From positions 37,278 to 101,277 of the forward strand of contig NZ_AQUR01000083.1 of NCBI RefSeq assembly GCF_000372525.1: a stretch of DNA of 64,000 nt, in the 5' to 3' direction. The first letter of the stretch is position 1; each line of letters starts with the position of its first letter. Source of the DNA: Cupriavidus neocaledonicus. GTDB lineage: Bacteria; Pseudomonadota; Gammaproteobacteria; Burkholderiales; Burkholderiaceae. Both the position numbers and the translations under genes were made by a program. The notes beneath the pieces were generated by a model. It ran no database searches and was not told the origin of the DNA. It worked only from the letters and a program-made list of their open reading frames with translations. Shown here one piece after another: positions 8,741 to 24,723 of the stretch.

Positions 8741-9481
8741 ATGATGCAGTTCCCAACCGGGGAGGACGGCCCGCATGCCGCGCTCCCGAACCACAGTCCC
8801 GTGACAGCCTCAGCGACAGGGCCGGCGGCGCAGCGCCAGGCGCCGGATCGGCGCGAAGCCGAACGATCCGGCGCCGAGCGCCCCGAATCCGATCGACCCA
8901 ACCTCTTTTTCGTCGGCCTGATGGGCGCCGGCAAGACCACCGTGGGCCGCACGGTGGCGCGGCGCCTGCACTATCCGTTTTTCGATTCCGACCACGAGCT
9001 GGAGGCGCACTGCGGGGTGCGCATCCCGGTGATCTTCGAACTCGAGGGCGAGGCTGGCTTCCGCGACCGCGAGACCGCGATGATCCGCGAACTGGCGCAG
9101 CGCCAGGGCATCGTGCTCGCCACCGGCGGCGGCGCGGTGCTGCGCGCCGAGAACCGCGAGGTGCTGAAGGCGCGCGGCACGGTCGTCTACCTGCGCGCCA
9201 GCCCGCACGACCTGTGGCTGCGCACCCGGCACGACCGCAACCGGCCGTTGCTGCAGACCGAGGATCCCAAGGGCAAGCTCGAGGCGCTGTACGCCGAGCG
9301 CGATCCGCTCTACCGCGAAGTCGCCGATTTCATCATCGAAACCGGCAAGCCCTCGGTGGCGCAGCTTGCTAATATGGTGTTGATGCAACTTGAAATGGCC
9401 GGTTTCCGGATCGATCCCCCGCAGCCGGCGTCGGCGCCCGCGGGCGATGCCGGGCCACCGGCGCAGGACCCCAATCCATGA
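8741..9481 (+). CDS. aroK: Shikimate kinase
   Basis: Shikimate kinase phosphorylates shikimate at O3 with ATP in the chorismate pathway. The kinase core begins at [15 protein letters not shown] (Walker A), with FDSDHELE, the GFRDRE segment and LATGGGAV following as shikimate- and ATP-binding motifs. From ATG 8741 the product is 246 residues, including about 45 low-complexity residues before the core and a Pro/Ala-rich C-terminal tail. The start is uncertain: ATG 8744 and GTG 8801 are also in frame and none has a strong ribosome-binding site. The stop overlaps aroB. Confidence 0.9.
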   Translation: MMQFPTGEDGPHAALPNHSPVTASATGPAAQRQAPDRREAERSGAERPESDRPNLFFVGLMGAGKTTVGRTVARRLHYPFFDSDHELEAHCGVRIPVIFELEGEAGFRDRETAMIRELAQRQGIVLATGGGAVLRAENREVLKARGTVVYLRASPHDLWLRTRHDRNRPLLQTEDPKGKLEALYAERDPLYREVADFIIETGKPSVAQLANMVLMQLEMAGFRIDPPQPASAPAGDAGPPAQDPNP

Positions 9482-10584
9482 TTACCCTTGAAGTCGACCT
9501 GGGCGAGCGCAGCTACCCCATCCACATCGGCACCGGCCTGCTCGACAACGCCGAGCTGCTGCGCCCGCACGTGCGCGGCCAGCACGCCGTCATCGTCACC
9601 AACGAAACCGTCGGGCCGCTCTATGCGGCGCGGGTCGAGGCCGCGCTGGCGTCGCTGGGCAAGACCGTGCGCACCGTCACGCTGCCGGACGGCGAGGCCT
9701 TCAAGCACTGGGAAACGCTGAACCGCATCTTCGATGCCCTGCTGCAGGCCGGCGCCGACCGCAAGACCACGCTGGTGGCGCTGGGCGGCGGCGTGGTCGG
9801 CGACATGACCGGGTTTGCCGCCGCCTGCTACATGCGCGGCGTGCCGTTCGTGCAGATGCCGACCACGCTGCTGGCGCAGGTCGATTCGTCGGTGGGCGGC
9901 AAGACCGGCATCAACCACCCCCTCGGCAAGAACATGATCGGCGCGTTCCACCAGCCCAACGCGGTGATTGCCGACATCGACACGCTGCGCACGCTGCCGC
10001 CGCGCGAACTGGCGGCGGGCATGGCCGAGGTGATCAAGCACGGCGCCATTGCCGACGCCGAGTACTTTGCCTGGATCGAGCGCAACATCCAGGCACTGAA
10101 TGCCTGCGACCCGGAGCTGATGGCCGTTGCCGTGCAGCGCTCGTGCGAGATCAAGGCGGGCGTGGTGGCACAGGACGAGCGCGAGGGCGGGCTGCGTGCC
10201 ATCCTCAATTTCGGCCATACCTTCGGCCACGCGATCGAGGCCGGCATGGGCTACGGCGCCTGGCTGCACGGCGAAGCGGTGGGATGCGGCATGGTGATGG
10301 CAGCGGACCTGTCGCACCGGCTCGGCTTCATCGATATCGAGACGCTGGCGCGCGTGCGCACGCTGACGCAGGCGGCGATGCTGCCGGTGGTGGCGCCGGA
10401 ACTGGGCGCCGACCGCTATATCGAACTGATGAAGGTCGACAAGAAGGCCGAGGCCGGCAGCATCAAGTTCATCCTGCTGAAGAAGCTCGGCGAGGCGTTC
10501 ATCACCAGCGTGCCGGACGCGGATTTGCGCGCGACGCTGGCCCACGCCGTCCTGAAACCTCCCACCGAGGCACCGGTCGCCTGA
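9478..10584 (+). CDS. aroB: 3-dehydroquinate synthase
   Basis: AroB converts DAHP to 3-dehydroquinate using NAD and a divalent metal, the second step of the shikimate pathway. The 368-residue product has the usual length and carries [15 protein letters not shown] (NAD region), [21 protein letters not shown] and WLHGEAV, which supply the metal-binding Glu and two His. Its ATG overlaps the aroK stop, so the two are translationally coupled, as in most proteobacteria. Confidence 0.97.
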   Translation: MITLEVDLGERSYPIHIGTGLLDNAELLRPHVRGQHAVIVTNETVGPLYAARVEAALASLGKTVRTVTLPDGEAFKHWETLNRIFDALLQAGADRKTTLVALGGGVVGDMTGFAAACYMRGVPFVQMPTTLLAQVDSSVGGKTGINHPLGKNMIGAFHQPNAVIADIDTLRTLPPRELAAGMAEVIKHGAIADAEYFAWIERNIQALNACDPELMAVAVQRSCEIKAGVVAQDEREGGLRAILNFGHTFGHAIEAGMGYGAWLHGEAVGCGMVMAADLSHRLGFIDIETLARVRTLTQAAMLPVVAPELGADRYIELMKVDKKAEAGSIKFILLKKLGEAFITSVPDADLRATLAHAVLKPPTEAPVA

Positions 10585-10632
10585 CCGATCGGTTATGCCT
10601 CGCCACCCCGACCCAGCCACCGGACGCGCCGC

Positions 10633-11775
10633 ATGACCGACTTTGAAAGCCACCTCGCCCCGTACGCCGCCCGCTCCGCGCAGACGCGCGGGCGCGTGCA
10701 CGCCGAACCCGCGTCGCTGTCGCGCAGCGAATTCCAGCGCGACCGCGACCGCGTGATCCACAGCACGGCGTTCCGGCGGCTCGAGTACAAGACCCAGGTC
10801 TTCGTCAACCATGAGGGCGACCTGTTCCGCACGCGGCTGACGCACAGCCTGGAGGTGGCGCAGATCGCCCGTTCGATCGCGCGCAACCTGCGCCTGAACG
10901 AGGACCTGGTCGAGGCGATCTCGCTGGCGCACGACCTGGGCCACACGCCCTTCGGCCACGCCGGGCAGGACGCGCTGAACCAGTGCATGAAGAACCACGG
11001 CGGCTTCGAGCACAACCTGCAGAGCCTGCTGGTGGTCGACGAACTGGAAGAGCGCTACGGCGGCTTCAACGGCCTGAACCTGACCTTCGAGACGCGCGAG
11101 GGTATCCTCAAGCATTGCTCGCGCGTCAATGCCTCGGCGCTGGGCGAACTGGGCCGGCGCTTCCTGGAAGGCACGCAGCCGTCGCTGGAAGCCCAGCTGG
11201 CCAACCTCGCCGACGAGATCGCCTACAACAACCACGATATCGACGACGGCCTGCGGTCCGGGCTGCTGACGCTGGAGCAGCTCGACGAGGTGCCGATGTG
11301 GGGCCGCCACCGGGCCGAGGTGGCCGAAGCGTTCCCCGGCATCAATGGCCGCCGCGCCATCAACGAGACGGTCCGGCGCATGATCAACACGCTGATCGTC
11401 GACCTGATCGAAACCACCAGCCGCAATATCGCCGACGCCAACCCGCGCAATATCGACGCGGTGCGGGCCGCCGGCCCGCTGGTCGGCTTCAGTGCGCAGA
11501 TCCACGAGGAAGCCGCCGCGCTCAAGCGCTTTCTGTTCCGCCACCTGTACCGGCACTATCTGGTGATGCGGATGTCCGCCAAGGCCCAGCGCATCGTCGG
11601 CGACCTGTTCCAGGCCTTCATGTCCGATCCGCGCCTGCTGCCGCCGCAGTACCAGGCCAGCCATGGCGGCGACCAGTCGCGCCTGATCGCGCATTACATT
11701 GCCGGCATGACCGACCGCTACGCCATTCGCGAGCATCGACGCATCTTCGCGGTCAGCGAGGGCACCGCGCCCTGA
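10633..11775 (+). CDS. dgt: Deoxyguanosinetriphosphate triphosphohydrolase-like protein
   Basis: This 380-residue HD-domain protein belongs to the family that hydrolyses dNTPs to deoxynucleoside and triphosphate. The metal-binding residues are visible as [11 protein letters not shown] (His), [14 protein letters not shown] (His-Asp) and a later NHDIDDG (Asp). It is shorter than E. coli Dgt and matches the type-2 dGTPase-like group, so the exact nucleotide preference is open. It follows aroB by 48 bases, a conserved placement in Burkholderiales. Confidence 0.88.
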   Translation: MTDFESHLAPYAARSAQTRGRVHAEPASLSRSEFQRDRDRVIHSTAFRRLEYKTQVFVNHEGDLFRTRLTHSLEVAQIARSIARNLRLNEDLVEAISLAHDLGHTPFGHAGQDALNQCMKNHGGFEHNLQSLLVVDELEERYGGFNGLNLTFETREGILKHCSRVNASALGELGRRFLEGTQPSLEAQLANLADEIAYNNHDIDDGLRSGLLTLEQLDEVPMWGRHRAEVAEAFPGINGRRAINETVRRMINTLIVDLIETTSRNIADANPRNIDAVRAAGPLVGFSAQIHEEAAALKRFLFRHLYRHYLVMRMSAKAQRIVGDLFQAFMSDPRLLPPQYQASHGGDQSRLIAHYIAGMTDRYAIREHRRIFAVSEGTAP

Positions 11776-11781
11776 AAATTA

Positions 11782-11803
11782 GGGACGGATCAGGCTATGA
11801 TGC
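11782..11803 (+). repeat. Left imperfect inverted repeat of the RAYT element
   Basis: The segment starts GGGAC and ends TATGATGC. Its inverted partner is at 12542-12564, where the minus strand also starts GGGAC and ends TATGATGC with a similar middle. It lies 27 bases before the transposase start. Confidence 0.55.
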
Positions 11804-11830
11804 GGGGATCGCAGCCCGCACGACACTGTC

Positions 11831-12550
11831 ATGGCCCGCCTTCCCCGTTTTTCCCCCACCGGATTGCCCGCGCTGGTGTTGCAGCGCGGCAACAATCGCC
11901 AGGCCGTCTTCCTCGGTCCCGACGACTACCTGCATTACCTCGATTGCCTGCGCATGGCCGCGCGCGAACACGACCTCGCGGTCCACGCCTACGCGCTGCG
12001 ACCCAATCATGTTCACCTGGTGGCAACGCCAAAAAGTGAGGACGCGCTTAGCCTGACCATGCAGGCGGTCGGGCGTCGCTATGCGCGCTACTTCAACCGC
12101 GCGGCGGGCCGCACCGGCACCTTGTGGGAAGGGCGTTTCCGCTCCGCCGTGTTCGACCCGGCCCAGTGGATGCTGCCGGCCATGCTCTACGTCGAGGGCA
12201 ACGCGGTGCGCGCCGGGGAGCTCAACACGCCGGAGGCCGACCGCTGGAGCAGTTACCGCCATCACGCCGGCATCGAGGCCAGTCCTTTTGTCAGCGACCA
12301 CGCCGCCTACTGGGAACTCGGCAATACCCCGTTCGAACGCCAGTCGAACTACCGCATGCTCAGCGCCGAAGGCCTGTCCGGCAAGACTTTGGACACCTTG
12401 CGCGCCCATGCGCATAGCGGCTGGCCGCTGGGTGACGAAGCGTTCCTGGCGCAGCTGGAGAGACACGGAACACGACGTGTTCAGCCATTGCCGAAGGGGC
12501 GCCCCAAAAAGGTGCGGAACACCACCGGAAATGCGGCGAAAGCATCATAA
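11831..12550 (+). CDS. REP-associated tyrosine transposase-like protein (RAYT, IS200-like Y1 family)
   Basis: The 239-residue product has the Y1 transposase fold: LVLQRGNNRQAVF near the N-terminus, the metal-binding HUH motif in RPNHVHLVAT (about 58-67), and the conserved GRTGTLWEGRFRS segment (about 96-108). RAYTs are single-copy relatives of IS200 transposases that act on palindromic DNA and are not classical mobile insertion sequences. The C-terminus is basic (GRPKKVR). It sits alone between dgt and gltB, bracketed by short inverted repeats and followed by a hairpin. Activity is not proven. Confidence 0.85.
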   Translation: MARLPRFSPTGLPALVLQRGNNRQAVFLGPDDYLHYLDCLRMAAREHDLAVHAYALRPNHVHLVATPKSEDALSLTMQAVGRRYARYFNRAAGRTGTLWEGRFRSAVFDPAQWMLPAMLYVEGNAVRAGELNTPEADRWSSYRHHAGIEASPFVSDHAAYWELGNTPFERQSNYRMLSAEGLSGKTLDTLRAHAHSGWPLGDEAFLAQLERHGTRRVQPLPKGRPKKVRNTTGNAAKAS

Positions 12551-12564
12551 ACTACATGTGTCCC
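12542..12564 (-). repeat. Right imperfect inverted repeat of the RAYT element
   Basis: Read on the minus strand it begins GGGAC and ends TATGATGC, matching the left copy at 11782-11803 at both ends with a diverged middle. It overlaps the stop codon of the transposase gene. Confidence 0.55.
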
Positions 12565-12620
12565 CATTTAAATGATTCACCGAAACGGTGCGTTATTTAA
12601 TGTGCTCCGACCCCATTTAA
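12562..12620. repeat. Hairpin between two CCCCATTTAA direct repeats
   Basis: CCCCATTTAA occurs at 12562-12571 and again at 12611-12620. Between them is a hairpin: CACCG-AAA-CGGTG at 12578-12590, flanked by imperfectly complementary AT-rich arms (ATTTAAAT on the left, TTATTTAAT on the right). It is AT-rich in a GC-rich setting and lies directly after the RAYT gene, so it may be a substrate-type hairpin. The last repeat is followed by seven more T, so it might also end transcription. Confidence 0.6.
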
Positions 12621-12834
12621 TTTTTTTGCGAGCCGCAGGGGATTCCCATATAGTTGCTCCACCCACAGTCATTGTGCGGCGCGTCACGCTCGTGTACGCC
12701 GCTGCGGCCCGCTGACAGCTTCGTCCCCATTTCCCTTCCCGCCGGTCCACCGGAGTGGGTGGATTGAAAAGAAAGCGCGCGGTCTCCGTTCCGGTAGTCC
12801 AGCCGTTCGCGCAGCCTTCACCGGAATTCAGCCC

Positions 12835-17640
<4,806 letters not shown>

Positions 17641-17676
17641 GCGCGGCAGGCGAGCGCAGCAAACCAACGTAGCGAA

Positions 17677-17701
17677 GGGCCGCGGCAAGCCGCCGCGGCC
17701 C
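17677..17701 (+). promoter_or_regulatory. Intercistronic hairpin 1 between gltB and gltD
   Basis: A perfect 10-bp stem (GGGCCGCGGC at 17677-17686 with its complement at 17692-17701) encloses a five-base loop. There is no T-run after it, so it looks like an RNA processing or stabilising element and not a terminator. Confidence 0.6.
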
Positions 17702-17721
17702 CGACAAGATACTGACCCCAC

Positions 17722-17751
17722 CGCGGGGCCGGCGACGCCGCCGGTCCCGCG
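17722..17751 (+). promoter_or_regulatory. Intercistronic hairpin 2 between gltB and gltD
   Basis: A 13-bp stem with one G-T pair (17722-17734 against 17739-17751) and a four-base loop lies 21 bases before the gltD start. It has no T-run and stops just short of the gltD ribosome-binding site AAGGA. Confidence 0.6.
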
Positions 17752-17772
17752 CAGCATGACCAAGGACGCAAC

Positions 17773-19236
<1,464 letters not shown>

Positions 19237-19256
19237 TCCGGCGCCATCGTCCCAAC

Positions 19257-19290
19257 AAAAAGCCCGCCTGGCGCAAGCCGGCGGGCTTTT
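19257..19290. terminator. Bidirectional terminator between gltD and the GNAT gene
   Basis: AAAGCCCGCC (19259-19268) pairs with GGCGGGCTTT (19280-19289), with A-runs and T-runs on both sides. It serves the two convergent genes. Confidence 0.85.
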
Positions 19291-19312
19291 CTTGTCTGCG
19301 CGCCGGCGGCGT

Positions 19313-19864
19313 TCAGCCGGCCAGCGGCCGCGCCAGCGTTCGCTCCATCAGCACCGCGCTGGCGCCGTATGCCGCCAGTTTGCCGGCATGCCGCGCCGCC
19401 ATTTGCGCCGGCACCGGGGCGTACCCGAGCCTGCGCCACCACGGCGCCGCCGATTGCACCGCGACCAGCCGCGAGCGCCGCAGACCGGCGGCGTGCGCCG
19501 CCGCCTGCGCCGCCGCGTACAGGCGCTGCGCCAGCCCGGCGCCGCGGCCGGCCGGGGCCACGGCCATGTCGTGCACGAACCAGGTCAGGCTGTCGGGGGC
19601 GGCATGCTGGCGCCAGCCATCGTCGAGCACACCGTCCAGCGGCGGCAGGCTGTGTTCGGGCCAGGCATGGGTGAACAGGTAGGCGGCAAGGGTGCCGCGC
19701 TGCGCCGGGTCTTCCGCGACCCAGCAGCTGGCCGGCGACAGCGCCAGCCGGCTGGCCAGCGCCGTCTCGCCTTCCAGCAGTCCCTCGGTATAGCAGCTGG
19801 CCTGCACCGCCAGCACGGACGGCAGGTCGGTCAAGACCATGGGCCGCACGGTGAATTTCGTCAT
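19313..19864 (-). CDS. GNAT-family N-acetyltransferase
   Basis: The 183-residue product has the GNAT fold: an N-terminal [17 protein letters not shown] segment, and the acetyl-CoA pyrophosphate-binding motif [15 protein letters not shown] at about 111-125. The substrate cannot be told from sequence. The start is taken as ATG 19864 (MTKFTVRPM), where the fold begins; an upstream in-frame ATG at 19912 would add 16 unrelated residues and would run through the likely promoter. It is convergent with gltD. Confidence 0.8.
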   Translation of the reverse strand: MTKFTVRPMVLTDLPSVLAVQASCYTEGLLEGETALASRLALSPASCWVAEDPAQRGTLAAYLFTHAWPEHSLPPLDGVLDDGWRQHAAPDSLTWFVHDMAVAPAGRGAGLAQRLYAAAQAAAHAAGLRRSRLVAVQSAAPWWRRLGYAPVPAQMAARHAGKLAAYGASAVLMERTLARPLAG

Positions 19865-19870
19865 CGGCGG

Positions 19871-19876
19871 ATTATA
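19871..19876 (-). promoter_or_regulatory. -10 element very close to the GNAT start
   Basis: The minus strand reads TATAAT six bases before the ATG at 19864, so transcription would begin at or next to the start codon. No good -35 is visible upstream. Confidence 0.45.
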
Positions 19877-20085
19877 GCTGCGCCCCCCTGCCGCGCCCCA
19901 GCACGGGCGCATTTGGCAAGGCGCAGCAAGGCCTTCAGGGTTCTCCCGGCTATGGTTTACGTGCCTGTGGCGGCCCGGGCATTGTCCTTACAATTTTCTA
20001 AAACAACTAACGGAAACTGCCTCGCCAATCCTTTTTCCCCAGAACCAGTTTGCCGCCTCCTCAGGAGACGGGCCGGAGGAAAACG

Positions 20086-21177
20086 ATGTCCGAAGTGCGC
20101 AAATTGTCGCGACTTTGGCGAGGTAAAGCGAAACTCGCGCCGCGCCTGCCGGCGGCCGCTGCCGCCCGGCGCTGGCTTCCGCGCGTGCTGTGCCTGGTCG
20201 CCCTGGGAGGCGCCACGCTGGCGTTCGCCGTGCCAGCCAGGCCCGCGCATGCCGGCCCCCAGCCGCTTGCGCGCGGCATGTCGTTCCCGGACCGCCCGAT
20301 GCGTCTGATCGTGCCGTTCCCGGCCGGCGGCGTTGCCGACGCCGTGGCGCGGCTGCTGGCCGAGCGCCTGTCGGCCAGGCTCGGCGTGCCGGTCGAGGTC
20401 GACAACCGTCCGGGCAGCGCCGGCACCATCGCCGGCGATGTCGTCGCCAAGGCCAGTTCCGACGGCCATACGCTGCTGTTCCACCAGGCCAACATGCTGA
20501 TCCAGCCGGGGCTGGAGCCAGTGCCCTACGACGTCGTGCGCGATTTCACGCCGGTGGCGCGCGTCGCCACCACGCCGCTGTTCCTGGTGATCGACGCCCG
20601 GCTGCCGATGCGCACGCCCGAGCAATGGATGACCGCGGTCAGGTCGAGTCCCGGCTCCTACAGCTACGGCTACGGCCATCCCGGCAGCCCTTCGCACCTG
20701 TACGCCGAGTACGCGGTACGCGGCCTGCGCGGCGGCGTGCCGCTGGTCACCGGCAAGGGCGAGGCCGCGGTGGTGCAAGAGATGCTGGCCGGCCGGATCA
20801 GCGCCTGCTTTTGTTCGTTCGCGGCGGTCCAGAGCCAAGTCAAGAGCGGCGGGCTGCGGCTGGTCGGCGTGACCGGCGTGGCGCGTTCCCCGCTGGCACC
20901 GCTGGTGCCGACGCTGCAGGAGTCCGGGCAGGACGGCTACGCCGCGGCGGCCTGGTTTGGCGTGATGGCGCCGGCCAAGACGCCGCGCGCGATCGTGGCG
21001 CGGCTGGCGGGCGAGCTCGACGGGGTGATGTCCGAGCGCGAGGTGCGTTCGCGCCTGCAGGCCGCCGGGCTGACGCCGCTGCGCGACTCGCCGGAGGCGT
21101 TCGCCACCGCGATCCGCTCGGAATCGATCCAATGGCAGGTCATCCTGAAGGACGTGCCGAGCGCGCAGGAGCCCTGA
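20086..21177 (+). CDS. Bug-type tripartite tricarboxylate transporter receptor (TctC family)
   Basis: Bug proteins are periplasmic solute-binding proteins for carboxylates and related compounds. The 363-residue product shows the family pattern: MRLIVPFPAGGVADAVARLLAERL near the mature start, VDNRPGSAGTIAGDVVAKA, and a later PLVPTLQESG segment. The start at 20086 is fixed by GGAGGA five bases upstream. It leaves an unusually long basic N-region of about 35 residues before the hydrophobic core of the signal (about 36-56, ending AHA). No tctA or tctB membrane genes lie nearby, so this is an orphan receptor; the ligand is unknown. Confidence 0.88.
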   Translation: MSEVRKLSRLWRGKAKLAPRLPAAAAARRWLPRVLCLVALGGATLAFAVPARPAHAGPQPLARGMSFPDRPMRLIVPFPAGGVADAVARLLAERLSARLGVPVEVDNRPGSAGTIAGDVVAKASSDGHTLLFHQANMLIQPGLEPVPYDVVRDFTPVARVATTPLFLVIDARLPMRTPEQWMTAVRSSPGSYSYGYGHPGSPSHLYAEYAVRGLRGGVPLVTGKGEAAVVQEMLAGRISACFCSFAAVQSQVKSGGLRLVGVTGVARSPLAPLVPTLQESGQDGYAAAAWFGVMAPAKTPRAIVARLAGELDGVMSEREVRSRLQAAGLTPLRDSPEAFATAIRSESIQWQVILKDVPSAQEP

Positions 21178-21324
21178 GCAGCACTGGGCGGTGGCGGGCG
21201 GGAAGCCGGTTGCCGGCGGAAACCGGCTTGATTGCCGCGCGCCCAGGAGACTTCCGAGGCGCCACAGGCGCCCCTTCATGTGGCGCGGGACACACGGGTA
21301 CCAGCAGGGCTAGGTAGTACACCT

Positions 21325-21330
21325 TATAAT
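21325..21330 (+). promoter_or_regulatory. Probable -10 element for the mla operon
   Basis: TATAAT lies 26 bases before the mlaF start codon. A clear -35 is not seen at the usual distance. Confidence 0.5.
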
Positions 21331-21356
21331 GCGCCCCTGTCCCGACCGGTGCCAAC

Positions 21357-22175
21357 GTGACCGATTCTGCTCAAAACCTTGTCGAACTGACTGCGGTGGA
21401 TTTCGCCTATGCGGACCACGGCAAGCCGATCCTGTCCGGCCTGACCATGCAATTCCCGCGTGGCAAGGTGATTGCGGTGATGGGCGGCTCGGGCTGCGGC
21501 AAGACCACGGTGCTGCGGCTGATCGGCGGCCAGGTGCGGCCTCAGGCGGGCACGGTGCGCTTTGCCGGCACCGACATCCACCAGCTCGACACCGCCGGCC
21601 TGTACGCGGTGCGCCGCCAGATGGGCATGCTGTTCCAGTTCGGCGCGCTGTTTACCGACCTGTCGGTGTTCGACAACGTCGCCTTCCCGCTGCGCGAGCA
21701 TACCGACCTGCCCGAGTCGATGATCCGCGACCTCGTGCTGATGAAGCTCAACGCGGTCGGGCTGCGCGGTGCGCGCGAACTGATGCCGTCGCAGATCTCC
21801 GGCGGCATGGCGCGGCGCGTGGCGCTGGCGCGCGCGATCGCGCTGGATCCGGCGCTGCTGATGTATGACGAGCCCTTCGCCGGCCTGGATCCGATCTCGC
21901 TGGGGCTGACCGCGCGGCTGATCCGCAGCCTCAACGACGCGCTCGGCGCCACCACCATCATCGTCTCGCACGACGTGCACGAGACCTTCCAGATCGCCGA
22001 CTACGTCTATTTCATTGCCGACGGACGCATCGCCGCAGAAGGCACGCCCGAGGCCCTGCGCGCGTCCACCGATCCGTTCGTGCACCAGTTTGTCCACGCC
22101 GAGGCCGACGGCCCGGTGCCGTTCCACTATGCCGGACCGTCGCTGGTCGAGGATTTCGTCGGAGGGGCGCGATGA
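21357..22175 (+). CDS. mlaF: Phospholipid ABC transporter ATP-binding protein MlaF
   Basis: MlaF is the ATPase of the MlaFEDB complex that moves phospholipids between the inner and outer membranes and keeps outer-membrane lipid asymmetry. The 272-residue product has Walker A GGSGCGKTT (about 42-50), Q-loop MLFQFGALF, signature ISGGMARRVALARA and Walker B LLMYDEPFAGLD. The start is GTG 21357. It overlaps mlaE by four bases (ATGA). It opens the operon mlaF-E-D-A-C-B. Confidence 0.95.
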   Translation: MTDSAQNLVELTAVDFAYADHGKPILSGLTMQFPRGKVIAVMGGSGCGKTTVLRLIGGQVRPQAGTVRFAGTDIHQLDTAGLYAVRRQMGMLFQFGALFTDLSVFDNVAFPLREHTDLPESMIRDLVLMKLNAVGLRGARELMPSQISGGMARRVALARAIALDPALLMYDEPFAGLDPISLGLTARLIRSLNDALGATTIIVSHDVHETFQIADYVYFIADGRIAAEGTPEALRASTDPFVHQFVHAEADGPVPFHYAGPSLVEDFVGGAR

Positions 22176-22963
22176 CCGGCTTCCTGACGGGCTTCTTCAG
22201 CGCCATCGGCGCGGCAGTGCGCCGCAGCATTTCCGGGCTGGGCCACGCCACGCGCATGTTCCTGGCCGTGCTGGCACTGTCGCCGGCGCTGCTGCGCCGG
22301 TTCCGGCTGGTGACCGACCAGGTCTTCTTTGTCGGCAACCTGTCGCTGGTGATCATCGCGGTGTCGGGCCTGTTCGTCGGCTTCGTGCTCGGGCTGCAGG
22401 GCTATTACACGCTCAACCGCTACGGCTCCGAGCAGGCGCTGGGGCTGCTGGTGGCGCTGTCGCTGGTGCGGGAACTGGGCCCGGTGGTGACCGCGCTGCT
22501 GTTCGCCGGCCGCGCCGGCACGTCGCTGACCGCCGAGATCGGGTTGATGAAGGCGGGCGAGCAGCTTACCGCCATGGAAATGATGGCGGTGAATCCGCTG
22601 CAGCGCGTGGTCGCGCCGCGCTTCTGGGCGGGCGTGATCGCCATGCCGGTGCTGGCCGCGATCTTCAGCGCGGTGGGCATCCTCGGCGGCTACGTGGTCG
22701 GGGTGCAACTGATCGGCGTCGACGCGGGTGCGTTCTGGTCGCAGATGCAGGGCGGCGTGGACGTGCGCGCCGACGTGCTCAACGGCGTGATCAAGAGCTT
22801 CATCTTTGGCATCGCGGTGACGTTCATTGCGCTGTACCAGGGGTTCGAGGCCAAGCCCACGCCGGAAGGCGTCTCGCGCGCCACCACCCGCACCGTGGTG
22901 ATCGCGTCGCTGGCGGTGCTGGGGCTGGATTTCCTGCTCACCGCGCTGATGTTCAGCAACTGA
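22172..22963 (+). CDS. mlaE: Phospholipid ABC transporter permease MlaE
   Basis: MlaE is the inner-membrane permease of the Mla system. The 263-residue product has the typical MlaE features: an N-terminal amphipathic segment, several membrane helices, and the conserved ELGPVVTALLFAGRAG and AEIGLMKAGEQLTAMEMM segments in the middle. The ATG overlaps the mlaF stop. Confidence 0.95.
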   Translation: MTGFLTGFFSAIGAAVRRSISGLGHATRMFLAVLALSPALLRRFRLVTDQVFFVGNLSLVIIAVSGLFVGFVLGLQGYYTLNRYGSEQALGLLVALSLVRELGPVVTALLFAGRAGTSLTAEIGLMKAGEQLTAMEMMAVNPLQRVVAPRFWAGVIAMPVLAAIFSAVGILGGYVVGVQLIGVDAGAFWSQMQGGVDVRADVLNGVIKSFIFGIAVTFIALYQGFEAKPTPEGVSRATTRTVVIASLAVLGLDFLLTALMFSN

Positions 22964-23056
22964 GGCGGGCGGCGACAACCATGCGCGAAGTACGATGACA
23001 AGGCAGCGACAACAAGGCAGCGACACCACACTACGGGGTTGAAGAAAGAGATTCCA

Positions 23057-23565
23057 ATGAGAAAGAACACACTCGATTTCTGGGTGGGGCTGTTTGTGGC
23101 GGCAGGGTTCGTCGCCTTGCTCTTCCTTGCCCTCAAGGCGGGAAACATGAGCGCCTTCAGCTTCCAGGACACCTATACCGTGCAGGCCCGCTTCGACAAC
23201 ATCGGCGGGCTCAAGCCGCGCGCGCCGGTCAAGAGCGCGGGCGTGGTGGTCGGCCGGGTCGCGGCGATCCGCTTCGACGACAAGACCTACCAGGCCACCG
23301 TCGAAATGAGCCTGGAGACGCGCTACCAGTTTCCGAAGGACACCTCGGCCAAGATCCTGACCTCGGGCCTGCTGGGCGAGCAGTACATCGGCCTGGAAGC
23401 CGGCGGCGACACCGCCATGCTGGCCAACGGCGCGCGCATCACCATGACGCAGTCCGCGGTGGTGCTCGAAAACCTGATCGGGCAGTTCCTGTACAACAAG
23501 GCCGCCGATGCCGGCGGCGGCTCGTCCTCCGGTGCCAGTGCGCCGGCCCCGGCTGGAGATCTCAA

Positions 23566-23569
<4 letters not shown>
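23057..23569 (+). CDS. mlaD: MCE-domain lipid-binding protein MlaD
   Basis: MlaD forms a hexameric ring on MlaE facing the periplasm. The 170-residue product has one N-terminal membrane helix (about 8-28) and a single MCE domain (about 38-118, containing ARFDNIGGLKPRAPVKSAGV). The start is ATG 23057 after GAAAGAG; a TTG at 23039 would add six residues. The C-terminal tail is Gly/Ser/Ala-rich. The stop overlaps the mlaA start. Confidence 0.95.
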
Positions 23570-24522
<953 letters not shown>

Positions 24523-24723
24523 GGCGGCGCAGGCGTCACTGGCGCTGTGAATGCGCTGTGACCGCTGAAACAAATTGTTTGCAGGTGGCGTGTGGTGCGC
24601 TTTCGATGGCAACGCACGCGATGCCGCTATGTTCCAATCTCCAGGAAACCCGTGGCCTCCGAGGCGCGTATCGAGGTGCTGGTGCACGGGTCACGACCTC
24701 TTTGATAAAGAAGGAAATCTCAC

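Noticed and set aside
9310..11736. Long minus-strand open frame across aroK, aroB and dgt
   Set aside because: Antisense shadow of three intact genes, for the same compositional reason, with no recognisable protein features.
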